From an uncultured Lachnospiraceae bacterium (GTDB taxonomy: Bacteria; Bacillota; Clostridia; Lachnospirales; Lachnospiraceae): DNA of 38,168 bases. Both the position numbers and the translations under genes were made by a program. This document shows positions 17,207 through 24,797 of this stretch, one piece after another. Below the pieces are notes generated by a model. The model searched no databases and was not told the DNA's origin. It worked only from the letters and a program-made list of their open reading frames with translations. Every line of letters begins with the position of its first letter. Within the stretch, counting starts at the first letter, position 1. The stretch is taken from assembly GCA_902476645.1 (NCBI GenBank), contig CABSEG010000022.1, forward strand, positions 1 through 38,168, written 5' to 3'.

Positions 17207-17247
17207 CACATCGGGCAGAATGAATTAGTCTGTCCGATGTTTTTTTA
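17207..17247 (+). terminator. Terminator of the export operon
   Basis: ACATCGGgCAGA pairs with TCTGtCCGATGT, followed by a run of T. Confidence 0.9.
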
Positions 17248-17281
17248 CCGTTGAAAATGCGGGAAAAACAGGAAAAAGTGC

Positions 17282-17311
17282 TTGCATCTGCTCAATATTT
17301 TGTGCTATACT
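17282..17311 (+). promoter_or_regulatory. rpsB-tsf promoter
   Basis: TTGCAT (17282-17287), an 18-base spacer and TATACT (17306-17311). The start would be near 17318, leaving a leader of about 100 bases. Confidence 0.7.
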
Positions 17312-17317
17312 ACCAGA

Positions 17318-17420
17318 GGCAAAAATAGTCACGTATGTGGATTCCAAAGACGGTGCCGGGAAACTGGTCTCTAAGGAAGCGAAAACATGCGGAAGAGAAC
17401 AACCGAAAAGGAGAAAAATC
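17318..17420 (+). promoter_or_regulatory. rpsB leader with long-range stem, possible S2 autoregulation site
   Basis: CGTATGT (17332-17338) can pair with ACATGCG (17385-17391), closing a structured leader just before the ribosome binding site (AAAAGGAG). Ribosomal protein operons are often controlled by their product through such leaders. For S2 this is best known in Gammaproteobacteria; here it is only inferred from structure. Confidence 0.4.
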
Positions 17421-18170
17421 ATGAGTGTTATTTCAATGAAGCAGTTATTGGAAGCAGGTGTTCATTTCGGACATCAGACAAGAAGATGGAACCCCAAAAT
17501 GGCTCCGTACATCTACACGGAGAGAAATGGAATCTACATCATTGATCTGCAAAAGTCCGTGGGTATGGTGGACACTGCGTATAAGGCAGTTTCTGATATC
17601 GCAGCAGAGGGTGGCACAATCCTGTTTGTTGGTACCAAGAAACAGGCGCAGGATGCTATCAAGGCTGAGGCAGAAAGATGCAACATGTTCTATGTAAATG
17701 AGAGATGGCTGGGAGGTATGCTGACCAACTTCAAGACCATTCAGAGCAGAGTAAAACGTCTGAAAGAGATTGAGACCATGCAGGAAGACGGAACCTTCGA
17801 AGTACTTCCCAAAAAGGAAGTAATCGCTCTGAAGAAGGAGATGGAGAAGCTTCAGAAAAATCTGGGCGGTATCAAAGAGATGAAAAAGCTCCCGGATGCA
17901 ATCTTTGTAGTAGATCCCAAGAAGGAAAGAATCTGTGTACAGGAAGCTCACACACTGGGCATTCCGCTGATCGGTATTTGCGATACCAACTGCGATCCGG
18001 AAGAATTGGATTATGTAATTCCCGGAAACGATGATGCAATCAGAGCCGTAAAGCTGATCGTATCCAAAATGGCAGATGCAGTTATTGAGGCAAATCAGGG
18101 CGCAGAGGCTGAGGTGGAAACCGAGTTTACCGGTGAAGAAGAGACGGCGGAGACTGCAGTAGAAGAATAA
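17421..18170 (+). CDS. rpsB: 30S ribosomal protein S2
   Basis: The 249-residue product starts MSVISMKQLLEAGVHFGHQT, a highly conserved S2 N-terminus. It contains RRWNPKMAPYIYTERNGIYIIDLQK, NERWLGGMLTNFKTI and the GICDTNCDPEELDYVIPGNDDAIRA segment. The ATG at 17421 lies after AAAAGGAG; a longer frame from GTG 17337 would run through the leader and is not used. The C-terminal acidic tail (EAEVETEFTGEEETAE) is typical of Clostridia. It is followed by tsf 33 bases later, the universal rpsB-tsf order. Confidence 0.98.
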   Translation: MSVISMKQLLEAGVHFGHQTRRWNPKMAPYIYTERNGIYIIDLQKSVGMVDTAYKAVSDIAAEGGTILFVGTKKQAQDAIKAEAERCNMFYVNERWLGGMLTNFKTIQSRVKRLKEIETMQEDGTFEVLPKKEVIALKKEMEKLQKNLGGIKEMKKLPDAIFVVDPKKERICVQEAHTLGIPLIGICDTNCDPEELDYVIPGNDDAIRAVKLIVSKMADAVIEANQGAEAEVETEFTGEEETAETAVEE

Positions 18171-18203
18171 GAGTATTCACAAAATAGATGGAGGAATCGT
18201 AAC

Positions 18204-19136
18204 ATGGCTATTACAGCAGGAATGGTAAAAGAATTACGTGAAATGACGGGCGCCGGAATGATGGACTGCAAGAAGGCACTGACCGCTACAGACGGAGACA
18301 TGGATAAAGCAGTAGAATTCCTGAGAGAAAAAGGACTTGCCACAGCTCAGAAGAAAGCCGGACGTATTGCGGCAGAAGGCCTTTGCAAGGTGCTGGTAAG
18401 CGAAGACGAGAAGAAGGCGGTTGTGGTAGAAGTAAATGCCGAGACGGACTTCGTGGCAAAGAACGAGAAGTTCCAGAATTATGTTGCCCAGGTAGCTGCT
18501 CAGGCTTTGGAGACTTCTGCTGCGGACATGGAAGCATTCTTGGCTGAAAGCTGGAAGGAAGACACATCCATGACAGTTCAGGAAGCTCTGGCAGCTCAGA
18601 TCGCAGTCATCGGCGAAAACATGAATATCAGAAGATTTGAAAAGGTAACAGAAGAAAACGGATTTGTCGCATCTTATACCCATATGGGTGGAAAGATCGG
18701 CGTACTCGTAGACGTGGAAACCGATGTGGTTAATGATGAAGTGAAAGAGATGGCCAAGAATGTGGCAATGCAGGCCGCTGCTTTAAAGCCGCTGTATACC
18801 AACAGAGGTGAAGTGGATCAAGAATATATTGAGAAAGAAAAAGAGATTCTTACCGTGCAGGCAAAGAATGAAAAGCCGGATGCCAACGATAAGATCATCA
18901 ATGGTATGGTGATGGGAAGAATCAATAAAGAGCTGAAAGAGATCTGCCTGATGGATCAGGTTTATGTAAAAGCTGAGGATGGAAAGCAGTCTGTACAGGC
19001 TTATGTGGATTCTGTGGCAAAGGCTCAGAATGCAAAAATCACCATCAAAGGCTTTGTTCGTTTCGAGACCGGAGAGGGTATCGAAAAGAAAGAAGAAAAT
19101 TTTGCAGAGGAAGTTGCAAAACAGATGGGAATGTAA
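18204..19136 (+). CDS. tsf: Translation elongation factor Ts
   Basis: EF-Ts exchanges GDP for GTP on EF-Tu. The 310-residue protein has the N-terminal UBA-like domain with VKELREMTGAGMMDCKKAL and the EF-Tu contact motif NAETDFVAKN near residue 80. The core repeats are followed by a C-terminal helical module ending GEGIEKKEENFAEEVAKQMGM. The ATG follows GATGGAGG. In many Clostridia pyrH follows; here the operon ends at a terminator at 19373 after 240 bases of repeat-rich untranslated sequence. Confidence 0.97.
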   Translation: MAITAGMVKELREMTGAGMMDCKKALTATDGDMDKAVEFLREKGLATAQKKAGRIAAEGLCKVLVSEDEKKAVVVEVNAETDFVAKNEKFQNYVAQVAAQALETSAADMEAFLAESWKEDTSMTVQEALAAQIAVIGENMNIRRFEKVTEENGFVASYTHMGGKIGVLVDVETDVVNDEVKEMAKNVAMQAAALKPLYTNRGEVDQEYIEKEKEILTVQAKNEKPDANDKIINGMVMGRINKELKEICLMDQVYVKAEDGKQSVQAYVDSVAKAQNAKITIKGFVRFETGEGIEKKEENFAEEVAKQMGM

Positions 19137-19220
19137 GTACATCGGCGAAGTTCCGGTTTGAAAGGCGCGAAAGCCTTGATTTTGCTGGGTTTTTCAAAAA
19201 TTTCCGAGAAAAATCCGAAG

Positions 19221-19461
19221 TTGCGTAACTGCGTCAGACTTACAGAAAATCGTGTATTTTTGCACAGGGTTTTGCGTCAAAATTACGTACCGAATTGCGT
19301 CAGATTAAAAAAAATTCCCTTCGGCGAAAAGTACGCAATTTCTATGAAAATTTTATAAACTGAAGGTAAAGCGGGAGCAGCTAAATTGGGGCTGTTCCCC
19401 TTTTTTTTCGACAAAATCAGACATTCTGTTTTTACGCAGTCCAGATGTGAATTGCGTCAAA
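19221..19461 (+). repeat. Clustered TTGCGTCA(A/G)A repeats in the tsf 3' region
   Basis: The word YTGCGTCARA occurs at 19229-19238, 19272-19281, 19295-19304 and 19452-19461. Related TTGCGT words lie at 19221 (+) and, on the minus strand, 19333-19338, with CTGCGT on the minus strand at 19433-19438. The spacing is irregular, the stretch has no gene, and it spans the tsf terminator. Confidence 0.6.
19373..19408 (+). terminator. rpsB-tsf operon terminator
   Basis: GGGAGCAGC pairs with GCTGTTCCC (one G:T), followed by eight or more T. Confidence 0.85.
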
Positions 19462-19489
19462 AGCCGGTTTGTGAAAGGAGCAAAATAGT

Positions 19490-19867
19490 ATGAGAGAATA
19501 TGTATCAAAAATGGAATGTGAGCATTGCAGGCAGGTCTGGGACATTTTTCGAGAGTATTTTGAGGAAGAAGGAGAAACGTGCGGAGTGGACGCATATCCA
19601 TATGGATTTGTTGTACTCCGGTGGTTTAAACCAGGGGAAGGGTTTGATCTGCAGGAATATTTTGAAAGCGCTCCGGAGCTATTTGAATGGTTATTGGAGG
19701 AAGTAGAAAGGTACTATCTGGATTCCTTCCAGGAGGAGCTGGGGCTGGAAGACCTGACGGACTGTCAGCTTTTCGAGAGGATGCCTGATGTAAAGAAACA
19801 GGAGCTAGAGGAACGAAAAAAGGGGTTTCAAGAATCCTATGAACGATTGAGGGATTCCTGGAAATAA
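19490..19867 (+). CDS. Hypothetical acidic protein (125 aa)
   Basis: No family was recognised. The protein is rich in Glu, Tyr, Phe and Trp, has one CxxC-like pair near the N-terminus (MECEHCRQVWD) and no membrane segment. The second half (about 75-125) is strongly helical and charged. GAAAGGAG precedes the ATG at a good distance, and codon use resembles the chromosome. It lies between the tsf terminator and the recombinase gene, so it may belong either to the chromosome or to the accessory region. Confidence 0.65.
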   Translation: MREYVSKMECEHCRQVWDIFREYFEEEGETCGVDAYPYGFVVLRWFKPGEGFDLQEYFESAPELFEWLLEEVERYYLDSFQEELGLEDLTDCQLFERMPDVKKQELEERKKGFQESYERLRDSWK

Positions 19868-19909
19868 TTTGTAAGCAGCCTAACTTTTAAAATTATGCTA
19901 TACCATCGG

Positions 19910-19922
19910 TATGTGATGCGGA
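19910..19922. promoter_or_regulatory. Small dyad upstream of the recombinase gene
   Basis: ATACCatcGGTAT is a perfect 5-base dyad with a 3-base centre, overlapping a TGCTATACC extended -10-like element. It could be an operator for the recombinase gene. Confidence 0.3.
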
Positions 19923-19965
19923 TATGCTAAACTGTTCTTAGATTGTTTATTGAGGAGGAAAAAGC

Positions 19966-20883
19966 ATGACCGCAAAAGAACAAGTGGACTATTACCTTGA
20001 ATATTGCAAATACCGCAAGGAACTGGATGAGAAAACACTGAAGGCATACCGGATTGATTTAAAACAATATTTTGACGCTGTTTCCTGTTGCGATCCGGGA
20101 AAAGAGGAAATTGATCAATTTATAACAGATCTGCATAAAAAGTATAAACAGAAAACGATTAAAAGGAAAATTGCCTCAATCCGCGCATACTATAATTTTC
20201 TGGAAGAGGAGGAGAGAATTGGCGAGAATCCTTTCCGAAAAGTAAAGGTAAAATTCAAGGAGGACATTATACTTCCGAGAATTATACCAAGGGAAGAAAT
20301 TGAACGTCTTCTGAATTTTATGTATGCTTATCCGTCGGATCTTTCAGATAAAGAGGTAAAACGCAGGAGAAGGGATCAGGCGGTTGTCGAGATGCTCTTC
20401 GCAACAGGTGCGCGCGTATCTGAGATTTCCAATCTGAAAGCAGATTGTGTTGATCTGAATTCAGGCTTGATACGAATTATGGGGAAAGGAGCAAAAGAAC
20501 GCTACATACAGATCGGAGAGCCGGAGGTACTTAATCTTCTCAAGAAATACTATACTGACAATGAAAAGGAGATCAAAGCCTGCGGCTATTTCTTTATCAA
20601 CCAGAGGAATCAGCGGTTCACAGAGCAGTCAATTCGAGGAATGATTAAGAAATATGCCAAGCAGGCAGGGATTGAACGGAATATTACCCCGCATATGTTC
20701 CGGCACTCTTTTGCTACATATCTGATTGAGGAGGACGTAGACATTAGCTGTCTGCAGCGTATACTCGGACACAGCTCGATCAGGACAACGCAGATCTATA
20801 TTCATGTGGCAGCGAGAAAGCAGGCAGACATTTTAAGGACGAAACATCCAAGGAATAAGATGGTGATTAAAATAGCAGCATAA
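19966..20883 (+). CDS. Tyrosine recombinase (XerC/D-like integrase or invertase)
   Basis: The 305-residue protein has an N-terminal SAM-like core-binding domain (about 1-90) and a C-terminal catalytic domain. All catalytic residues are present: Arg150 (ATGARVSE), Lys174 (GKGAKER), His243 and Arg246 (HMFRHSF), His269 (LGHSSI) and Tyr278 (TTQIYIHV). The ATG follows TGAGGAGG. The length fits simple XerC/D-like enzymes and phase-variation invertases rather than Tn916-type integrases (about 400 residues with an arm-binding domain). It lies 167 bases from the left copy of a 19-bp inverted repeat that bounds the next two genes, so it may be the enzyme acting there. It may equally be the element's integrase. 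Confidence 0.92.
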   Translation: MTAKEQVDYYLEYCKYRKELDEKTLKAYRIDLKQYFDAVSCCDPGKEEIDQFITDLHKKYKQKTIKRKIASIRAYYNFLEEEERIGENPFRKVKVKFKEDIILPRIIPREEIERLLNFMYAYPSDLSDKEVKRRRRDQAVVEMLFATGARVSEISNLKADCVDLNSGLIRIMGKGAKERYIQIGEPEVLNLLKKYYTDNEKEIKACGYFFINQRNQRFTEQSIRGMIKKYAKQAGIERNITPHMFRHSFATYLIEEDVDISCLQRILGHSSIRTTQIYIHVAARKQADILRTKHPRNKMVIKIAA

Positions 20884-21003
20884 TGATATAAAGATGGAAA
20901 TGGCGCAGAGGATTGGCCGGCAGCAGTGGCGGTTTTTTTTGTATGCCGTAATATGAAATGGAATATTGCAATCTGGGTTAATAATAAAATTTAATTTTAA
21001 AAA

Positions 21004-21032
21004 TGGAAAAATATGGTGGAATCTGCTATACT
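21004..21032 (+). promoter_or_regulatory. Promoter pointing into the repeat-bounded cassette
   Basis: TGGAAA (21004-21009), a 17-base spacer and TATACT (21027-21032) with a TGC extension. It lies outside the left inverted repeat and reads through it toward the ATP-grasp gene; the start would be near 21039. Confidence 0.5.
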
Positions 21033-21049
21033 GTAAGTAATATATAGGC

Positions 21050-21068
21050 TGGATAATACTTAATTATC
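21050..21068 (+). repeat. 19-bp inverted repeat, left copy
   Basis: TGGATAATACTTAATTATC is the exact reverse complement of 23828-23846. Sequence on either side of the 19 bases does not match. The unit itself is a dyad, GATAAT-ACTTA-ATTATC, as expected for a tyrosine recombinase crossover site or a dimeric repressor site. Confidence 0.9.
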
Positions 21069-21113
21069 TATAAAAAGATTTTGTAACGAAGATATGGGGG
21101 AATATTCATATTT

Positions 21114-22127
21114 ATGAAATCAGATAATTTTTATGAAAAAGCAAAAAGAAAAACGATTGCAATTGTCTATATTTTTGAAGGTGAAGAGGCTATTGGTTTT
21201 GAACACTATCATGTATGGGAAAGTGATATTATTGCCCCATGGCTACTTGCCGTGCAGCAACTTCACTGTATACCATTAATCCTGGATGTAAGGACATTTG
21301 TGGAAAAAGCAATTTCCAATACTCTGCCTAAAATAGATTTTGTAGTAAACTTAAATTGCGGAAGTACACTACTATCTTCCATGCCGCTTGTTCCTTCAAT
21401 ATGTAGCTTTATTGGTATTCCATGTATACCATGTGATTCATATGGCATAGTCACTGGTGAAAATAAAAAAACATCTAATATTCTTGCCAAAAATGCAGGA
21501 TTTCTTGTCCCTGCTGATTTAAACCCTTCAGATAAAAATGGAATATATAAACCTCTAAACTTAGGTAGCAGTATAGGTGTCCATAGAGAATTTCTGAGTG
21601 AGCTAAATGGAGAAGGAATTTATCAGGAATTTATACCAGGTTTTGACATAACTATTCCTATGATATACAATCCGGTAAAAGAAGAAATGGATTTTATGCC
21701 AACAATAATTTATATTCCAGAAAGTAAAGATATTAACTGGTTCTTGGATGAAGATTATGCTAATCCAAATAATAAATTCCAGAGTTATATAGCACATAAT
21801 CTTTCTGATGGTCTAATTCAATCCTGCAGAAAACTTGCAGCAGATATAAATCTCAATACATTCTGCAGGATTGATGCACGACTGAAAAAAGAGCACTACG
21901 ACTTTGATTTAGAATTAACAGAAGAAAATACTTACTTTTTAGAAATAAATCCAATGCCAACAGTATCGACTGAAAACGCATTTTTTCATTCTTATTCGGC
22001 AATAAATGAACAAGACCAAATCTATGAGAGTATAAATAAGTTTAGAAACATAATCGGAGGGGACAGTGTTCATGCTTTTGTTCTATGGAGTTCTATTCTC
22101 TCCTTTTATAGCCATGTACAAAAATAA
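21114..22127 (+). CDS. ATP-grasp ligase, D-Ala--D-Ala-ligase-like
   Basis: This 337-residue protein keeps the ATP-grasp landmarks of the Ddl superfamily: IYKPLNLGSSIGV (Lys146 and Gly-rich loop, 144-156), YQEFIPGFDITIPM (170-183), CRIDAR (251-256) and FLEINPMPTVS (Glu277 and Asn279 for metal). The N-terminal domain is divergent, and the usual Ddl first-substrate motif is not obvious, so the substrates may differ from D-alanine. The gene is visibly AT-rich compared with both flanks, suggesting separate acquisition. It converges with the next gene (22-base overlap of 3' ends), and its start lies 46 bases inside the left 19-bp repeat. It could join amino acids, modify peptidoglycan precursors or make a dipeptide; none can be chosen. 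Confidence 0.83.
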   Translation: MKSDNFYEKAKRKTIAIVYIFEGEEAIGFEHYHVWESDIIAPWLLAVQQLHCIPLILDVRTFVEKAISNTLPKIDFVVNLNCGSTLLSSMPLVPSICSFIGIPCIPCDSYGIVTGENKKTSNILAKNAGFLVPADLNPSDKNGIYKPLNLGSSIGVHREFLSELNGEGIYQEFIPGFDITIPMIYNPVKEEMDFMPTIIYIPESKDINWFLDEDYANPNNKFQSYIAHNLSDGLIQSCRKLAADINLNTFCRIDARLKKEHYDFDLELTEENTYFLEINPMPTVSTENAFFHSYSAINEQDQIYESINKFRNIIGGDSVHAFVLWSSILSFYSHVQK

Positions 22128-23791
22128 AACGGATTAATCCCATATTTTACAATAAAGTCTTTTCGCACTCCTGTTATTGCTTCCACTGTATTATAAGCAG
22201 GCGGATTATCCAACAAAACCAGATTTTTATATTTTTGCTCCAGATATTTTGTCTGGAGCAAAATCTGTCCGCCACCTATAGGATTCGAAGTTATTCCTTG
22301 ATTTAATAAATCTCTTATTGGGAAAGAGGACAGCAAGTCCATTCCTAAATCTAAATTTTGCTGTAATGATATAGACAAAATATTAAGAACATATCTTGAC
22401 GAGATAAATGGTAGAAAATTGTTTCTCACCATCCCATCAAATATTTCATTTAAAACTTTCCTTAAGTGTTGTTCTTTTATAATCTCTCCACAATAAAAAT
22501 CAGCTAGAAATTTATTAATATGTAGTGCTAATCTTTGAACAGTTCTCTCCTGTCCATGAGCATAATCTACGCCTTTTGAGAAATATTCCATTGCTTCTTC
22601 AGGTTGTCCTGTAACTAAATAGGCTACTCCTGTATTATTGAAAATATGTGACATACCAACCAACCCGGGAACATTTGAAATAGCTTCTTCCAATAAATTA
22701 TCAAAATCTCTTACATAAACCCGTCCTGTATCAAATTGTGTTACGTTAGCATTATTCTTGCAATATATTGCATGGTCAGCTATATCATTGTTTAGAAAGA
22801 TTGTATGAGCCTCATTTAACATATCTAGCTGTTGCGTTAATGAACAAGCATCCCAAAAATAAGCAAATCGAAAAGTATGTGCCTTTAATATATCGTTATT
22901 TAGATCGACTGCAAGACTATATGCTGCTTTTAAGTCATTTCCTGCACGATCATTGCAAAAAACTTTAAACAGAAGCAAAATGCATTTAAAGCTTTCAAGA
23001 ACTGTTTTTTCATAAGAAGTATAATTGGTTGTATCAGTTACTTGATTTAACAAATCATTTATGTAATTATGCACTTCATTTTTCTCATCAAAAAGTAAAT
23101 GAGTTCTTATTTTTAATATTTGTGGACCATATTTCCTTATAACAGAATTATTGGCCCACTCTTCATTCAACAAAACATCTCTCTTCGTCTTTGAACATGT
23201 ACTAAAACACTGATGAGAAAAAGCCGAAATAAATCCTTCAATATTATCTGCGCCAGTATTTACTACCTTATAAAATTGCGTTTCACCACTATTTTTAATA
23301 AATTTGATTTGTATTCCATCTGGACAATTCGCTAATAGGCTTTTAGCTCGATCAAAGTCATTATCTTTTAAAATAATAATAATGGCTGGTCTAAAGTTGC
23401 AATCCTTATATAGTGAAATTATTTCATTCAAATATTTTGTTAAAACTTTTCCTTCTTGAATAATTATCGGATCAATTACATCTGGGCCAGCGGCTTGATG
23501 CTGTTCCGTGCCAAATAATTTATTTAGTGCAGTAACCGTATCAACTACGTTTACTGGAAGAAGACTACCAAAACATATATCAATTAACTGAGCGATCGGA
23601 GGAATTTTTTTCTGAATCCATTGCATAACCGAAGAAATCCTTTTATGGGCTATTTCATTCGTATCTATATAATTTGGTTTACCTTTAAATGATTTGAAGT
23701 ATTCCAGGCCTCTGCCAATGGAAAACTGACGATCCACAACATATACAGTAAACACTTCACCTGTTTCCTTAAAGAAATCAATAGCATCCAA
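22106..23791 (-). CDS. 561-residue protein of unknown function with TPR-like helical half
   Basis: No family could be assigned. Residues about 1-240 look like a mixed alpha/beta domain (VFTVYVVDRQFSIG; FRPAIIIILKDNDFDRAKSLL), without a P-loop or other recognisable catalytic motif. Residues about 250-480 are helical with at least one good TPR unit (NNTGVAYLVTGQPEEAMEYFSKGVDYA). The start is TTG at 23791, 8 bases after GGAGG; an in-frame TAG just upstream excludes a longer form. The gene is AT-rich like its convergent ATP-grasp neighbour. Its upstream region carries the second copy of the 19-bp repeat in the same orientation relative to the gene. No good promoter was found outside that repeat. 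Confidence 0.72.
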   Translation of the reverse strand: MDAIDFFKETGEVFTVYVVDRQFSIGRGLEYFKSFKGKPNYIDTNEIAHKRISSVMQWIQKKIPPIAQLIDICFGSLLPVNVVDTVTALNKLFGTEQHQAAGPDVIDPIIIQEGKVLTKYLNEIISLYKDCNFRPAIIIILKDNDFDRAKSLLANCPDGIQIKFIKNSGETQFYKVVNTGADNIEGFISAFSHQCFSTCSKTKRDVLLNEEWANNSVIRKYGPQILKIRTHLLFDEKNEVHNYINDLLNQVTDTTNYTSYEKTVLESFKCILLLFKVFCNDRAGNDLKAAYSLAVDLNNDILKAHTFRFAYFWDACSLTQQLDMLNEAHTIFLNNDIADHAIYCKNNANVTQFDTGRVYVRDFDNLLEEAISNVPGLVGMSHIFNNTGVAYLVTGQPEEAMEYFSKGVDYAHGQERTVQRLALHINKFLADFYCGEIIKEQHLRKVLNEIFDGMVRNNFLPFISSRYVLNILSISLQQNLDLGMDLLSSFPIRDLLNQGITSNPIGGGQILLQTKYLEQKYKNLVLLDNPPAYNTVEAITGVRKDFIVKYGINPFYFCTWL

Positions 23792-23827
23792 TATCTATTC
23801 CTCCATTTGCAAATGTGTAATAAGAAG

Positions 23828-23846
23828 GATAATTAAGTATTATCCA
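23828..23846 (-). repeat. 19-bp inverted repeat, right copy
   Basis: Reading the minus strand gives TGGATAATACTTAATTATC, identical to the left copy. Here the dyad is one base longer on each arm (GGATAAT/ATTATCC). Confidence 0.9.
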
Positions 23847-23986
23847 ACATACTTCAGCGCCGTCGAACTCATACCATTTATCCGGACAGGCTTTGCAAGG
23901 GCGATACTTACATAGAACAAAAAGAAATTATTATCACCATGCATAAAACTTCCGATAGAGCAAATGCTATTTTCAAAAAGGATTGA
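23837..23986 (+). pseudogene. Possible 3' remnant of a gene upstream of ku
   Basis: An open frame of 49 codons (ending with KTSDRANAIFKKD) has no start codon with a ribosome binding site. It begins at the right inverted repeat and ends at a TGA that overlaps the ku ribosome binding site. Codon use looks real. It may be the tail of an operon gene whose 5' part was displaced by the AT-rich cassette. The product is not recognised. Confidence 0.35.
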
Positions 23987-23996
23987 GGTGACGGTT

Positions 23997-24797
23997 ATGG
24001 CAGTTGCTCACAAAGGGAGTATCTCTATGGGCCTGGTGCTGATTCCCATAGGAATGTATAAGGCGACAGTTGATAATGACATCCATTTTAACTAGCTGGA
24101 TAAGGAGAGCAAAGCCCGGATCAAATATAAGAAGTACTGCAGCCATTGCGGGAAAGAAGTGACCAACGCTGATATTATCAAGGGATACGAGTATGAAAAA
24201 GGGAAATATGTGGTAATGACAGATGAAGATTTGGAAAAGATCAAAACAAAGAAAGACAAGACAATCCACATTATCCAGTTTGCCAGGATGGCAGAAGTTA
24301 ATATGATCTATTATGAAAAGGATTATTATGCGGTTCCGGATACCGGGGCAGAAAAAGCATATGAACTGCTACGTCAGGCGCTTCTGTCCCAAAAGAAAGT
24401 GGCGATTGCGAAAACGGTTATGGGAACCAATGAAAAATTGCTTGTTCTGTATCCGACGAGAGAAGGGATTATTGTTAAGACGCTATTTTATTATGATGAG
24501 ATTGCGGCAATGCCTAAGACCGTGCCAAAGATGAAGCTGGATGAAAATGAACTGAATATGGCGAAAATGCTGATAGAAAATATGACAAAGCCATTTGTGG
24601 CAGAGGAATACCAGGATGAATACCAGGCAAGGCTGAGGGAAGCCATTATGAAAAAAATCCAGGGACAGGATATTGTAGCAGTAGACACTGCCGCCTCTTC
24701 CAATGTTATTGACTTGATGGAGGCGCTGAAAAAGAGCCTTGAACTGTCAGAAAAAAAGGATCAGCGCAGCCAGAAACGGCTGACAGGGACTGCATAA
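23997..24797 (+). pseudogene. ku: Bacterial Ku (NHEJ DNA end-binding protein) interrupted by an in-frame amber codon
   Basis: Bacterial Ku dimers encircle DNA ends and recruit LigD-type ligases. The frame from ATG 23997 (after GAGGTG) reads MAVAHKGSISMGLVLIPIGM, the canonical Ku N-terminus, then HFN-TAG-LDKESKARIKYKKYC. Ku proteins have Gln at this position (FxQLxK), so a single CAG-to-TAG change at 24093-24095 (codon 33) interrupts the gene. Downstream the 266-codon frame is otherwise open and family-like, including CSHCGKEV, GYEYEKGKYVVMTDEDLEKI, the central core and the C-terminal tail. The stop overlaps the ligase start. It is either a pseudogene with a point mutation, an amber-suppressed gene or a sequencing error. 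Internal starts such as GTG 24159 would lack an essential part of the barrel. Confidence 0.88.

Noticed and set aside
17337..17420. GTG-initiated N-terminal extension of S2
   Set aside because: S2 families start at the ATG at 17421, which has its own ribosome site; the extension is leader RNA.
19221..19461. TTGCGTCA words as a CRISPR array
   Set aside because: Repeats are about 10 bases with irregular spacing and occur in both orientations; no cas genes are present.
24159..24797. A genuine shorter Ku starting at GTG 24159
   Set aside because: The upstream 32 codons match the Ku N-terminus and have the ribosome site; the GTG has none and would lose core structure.
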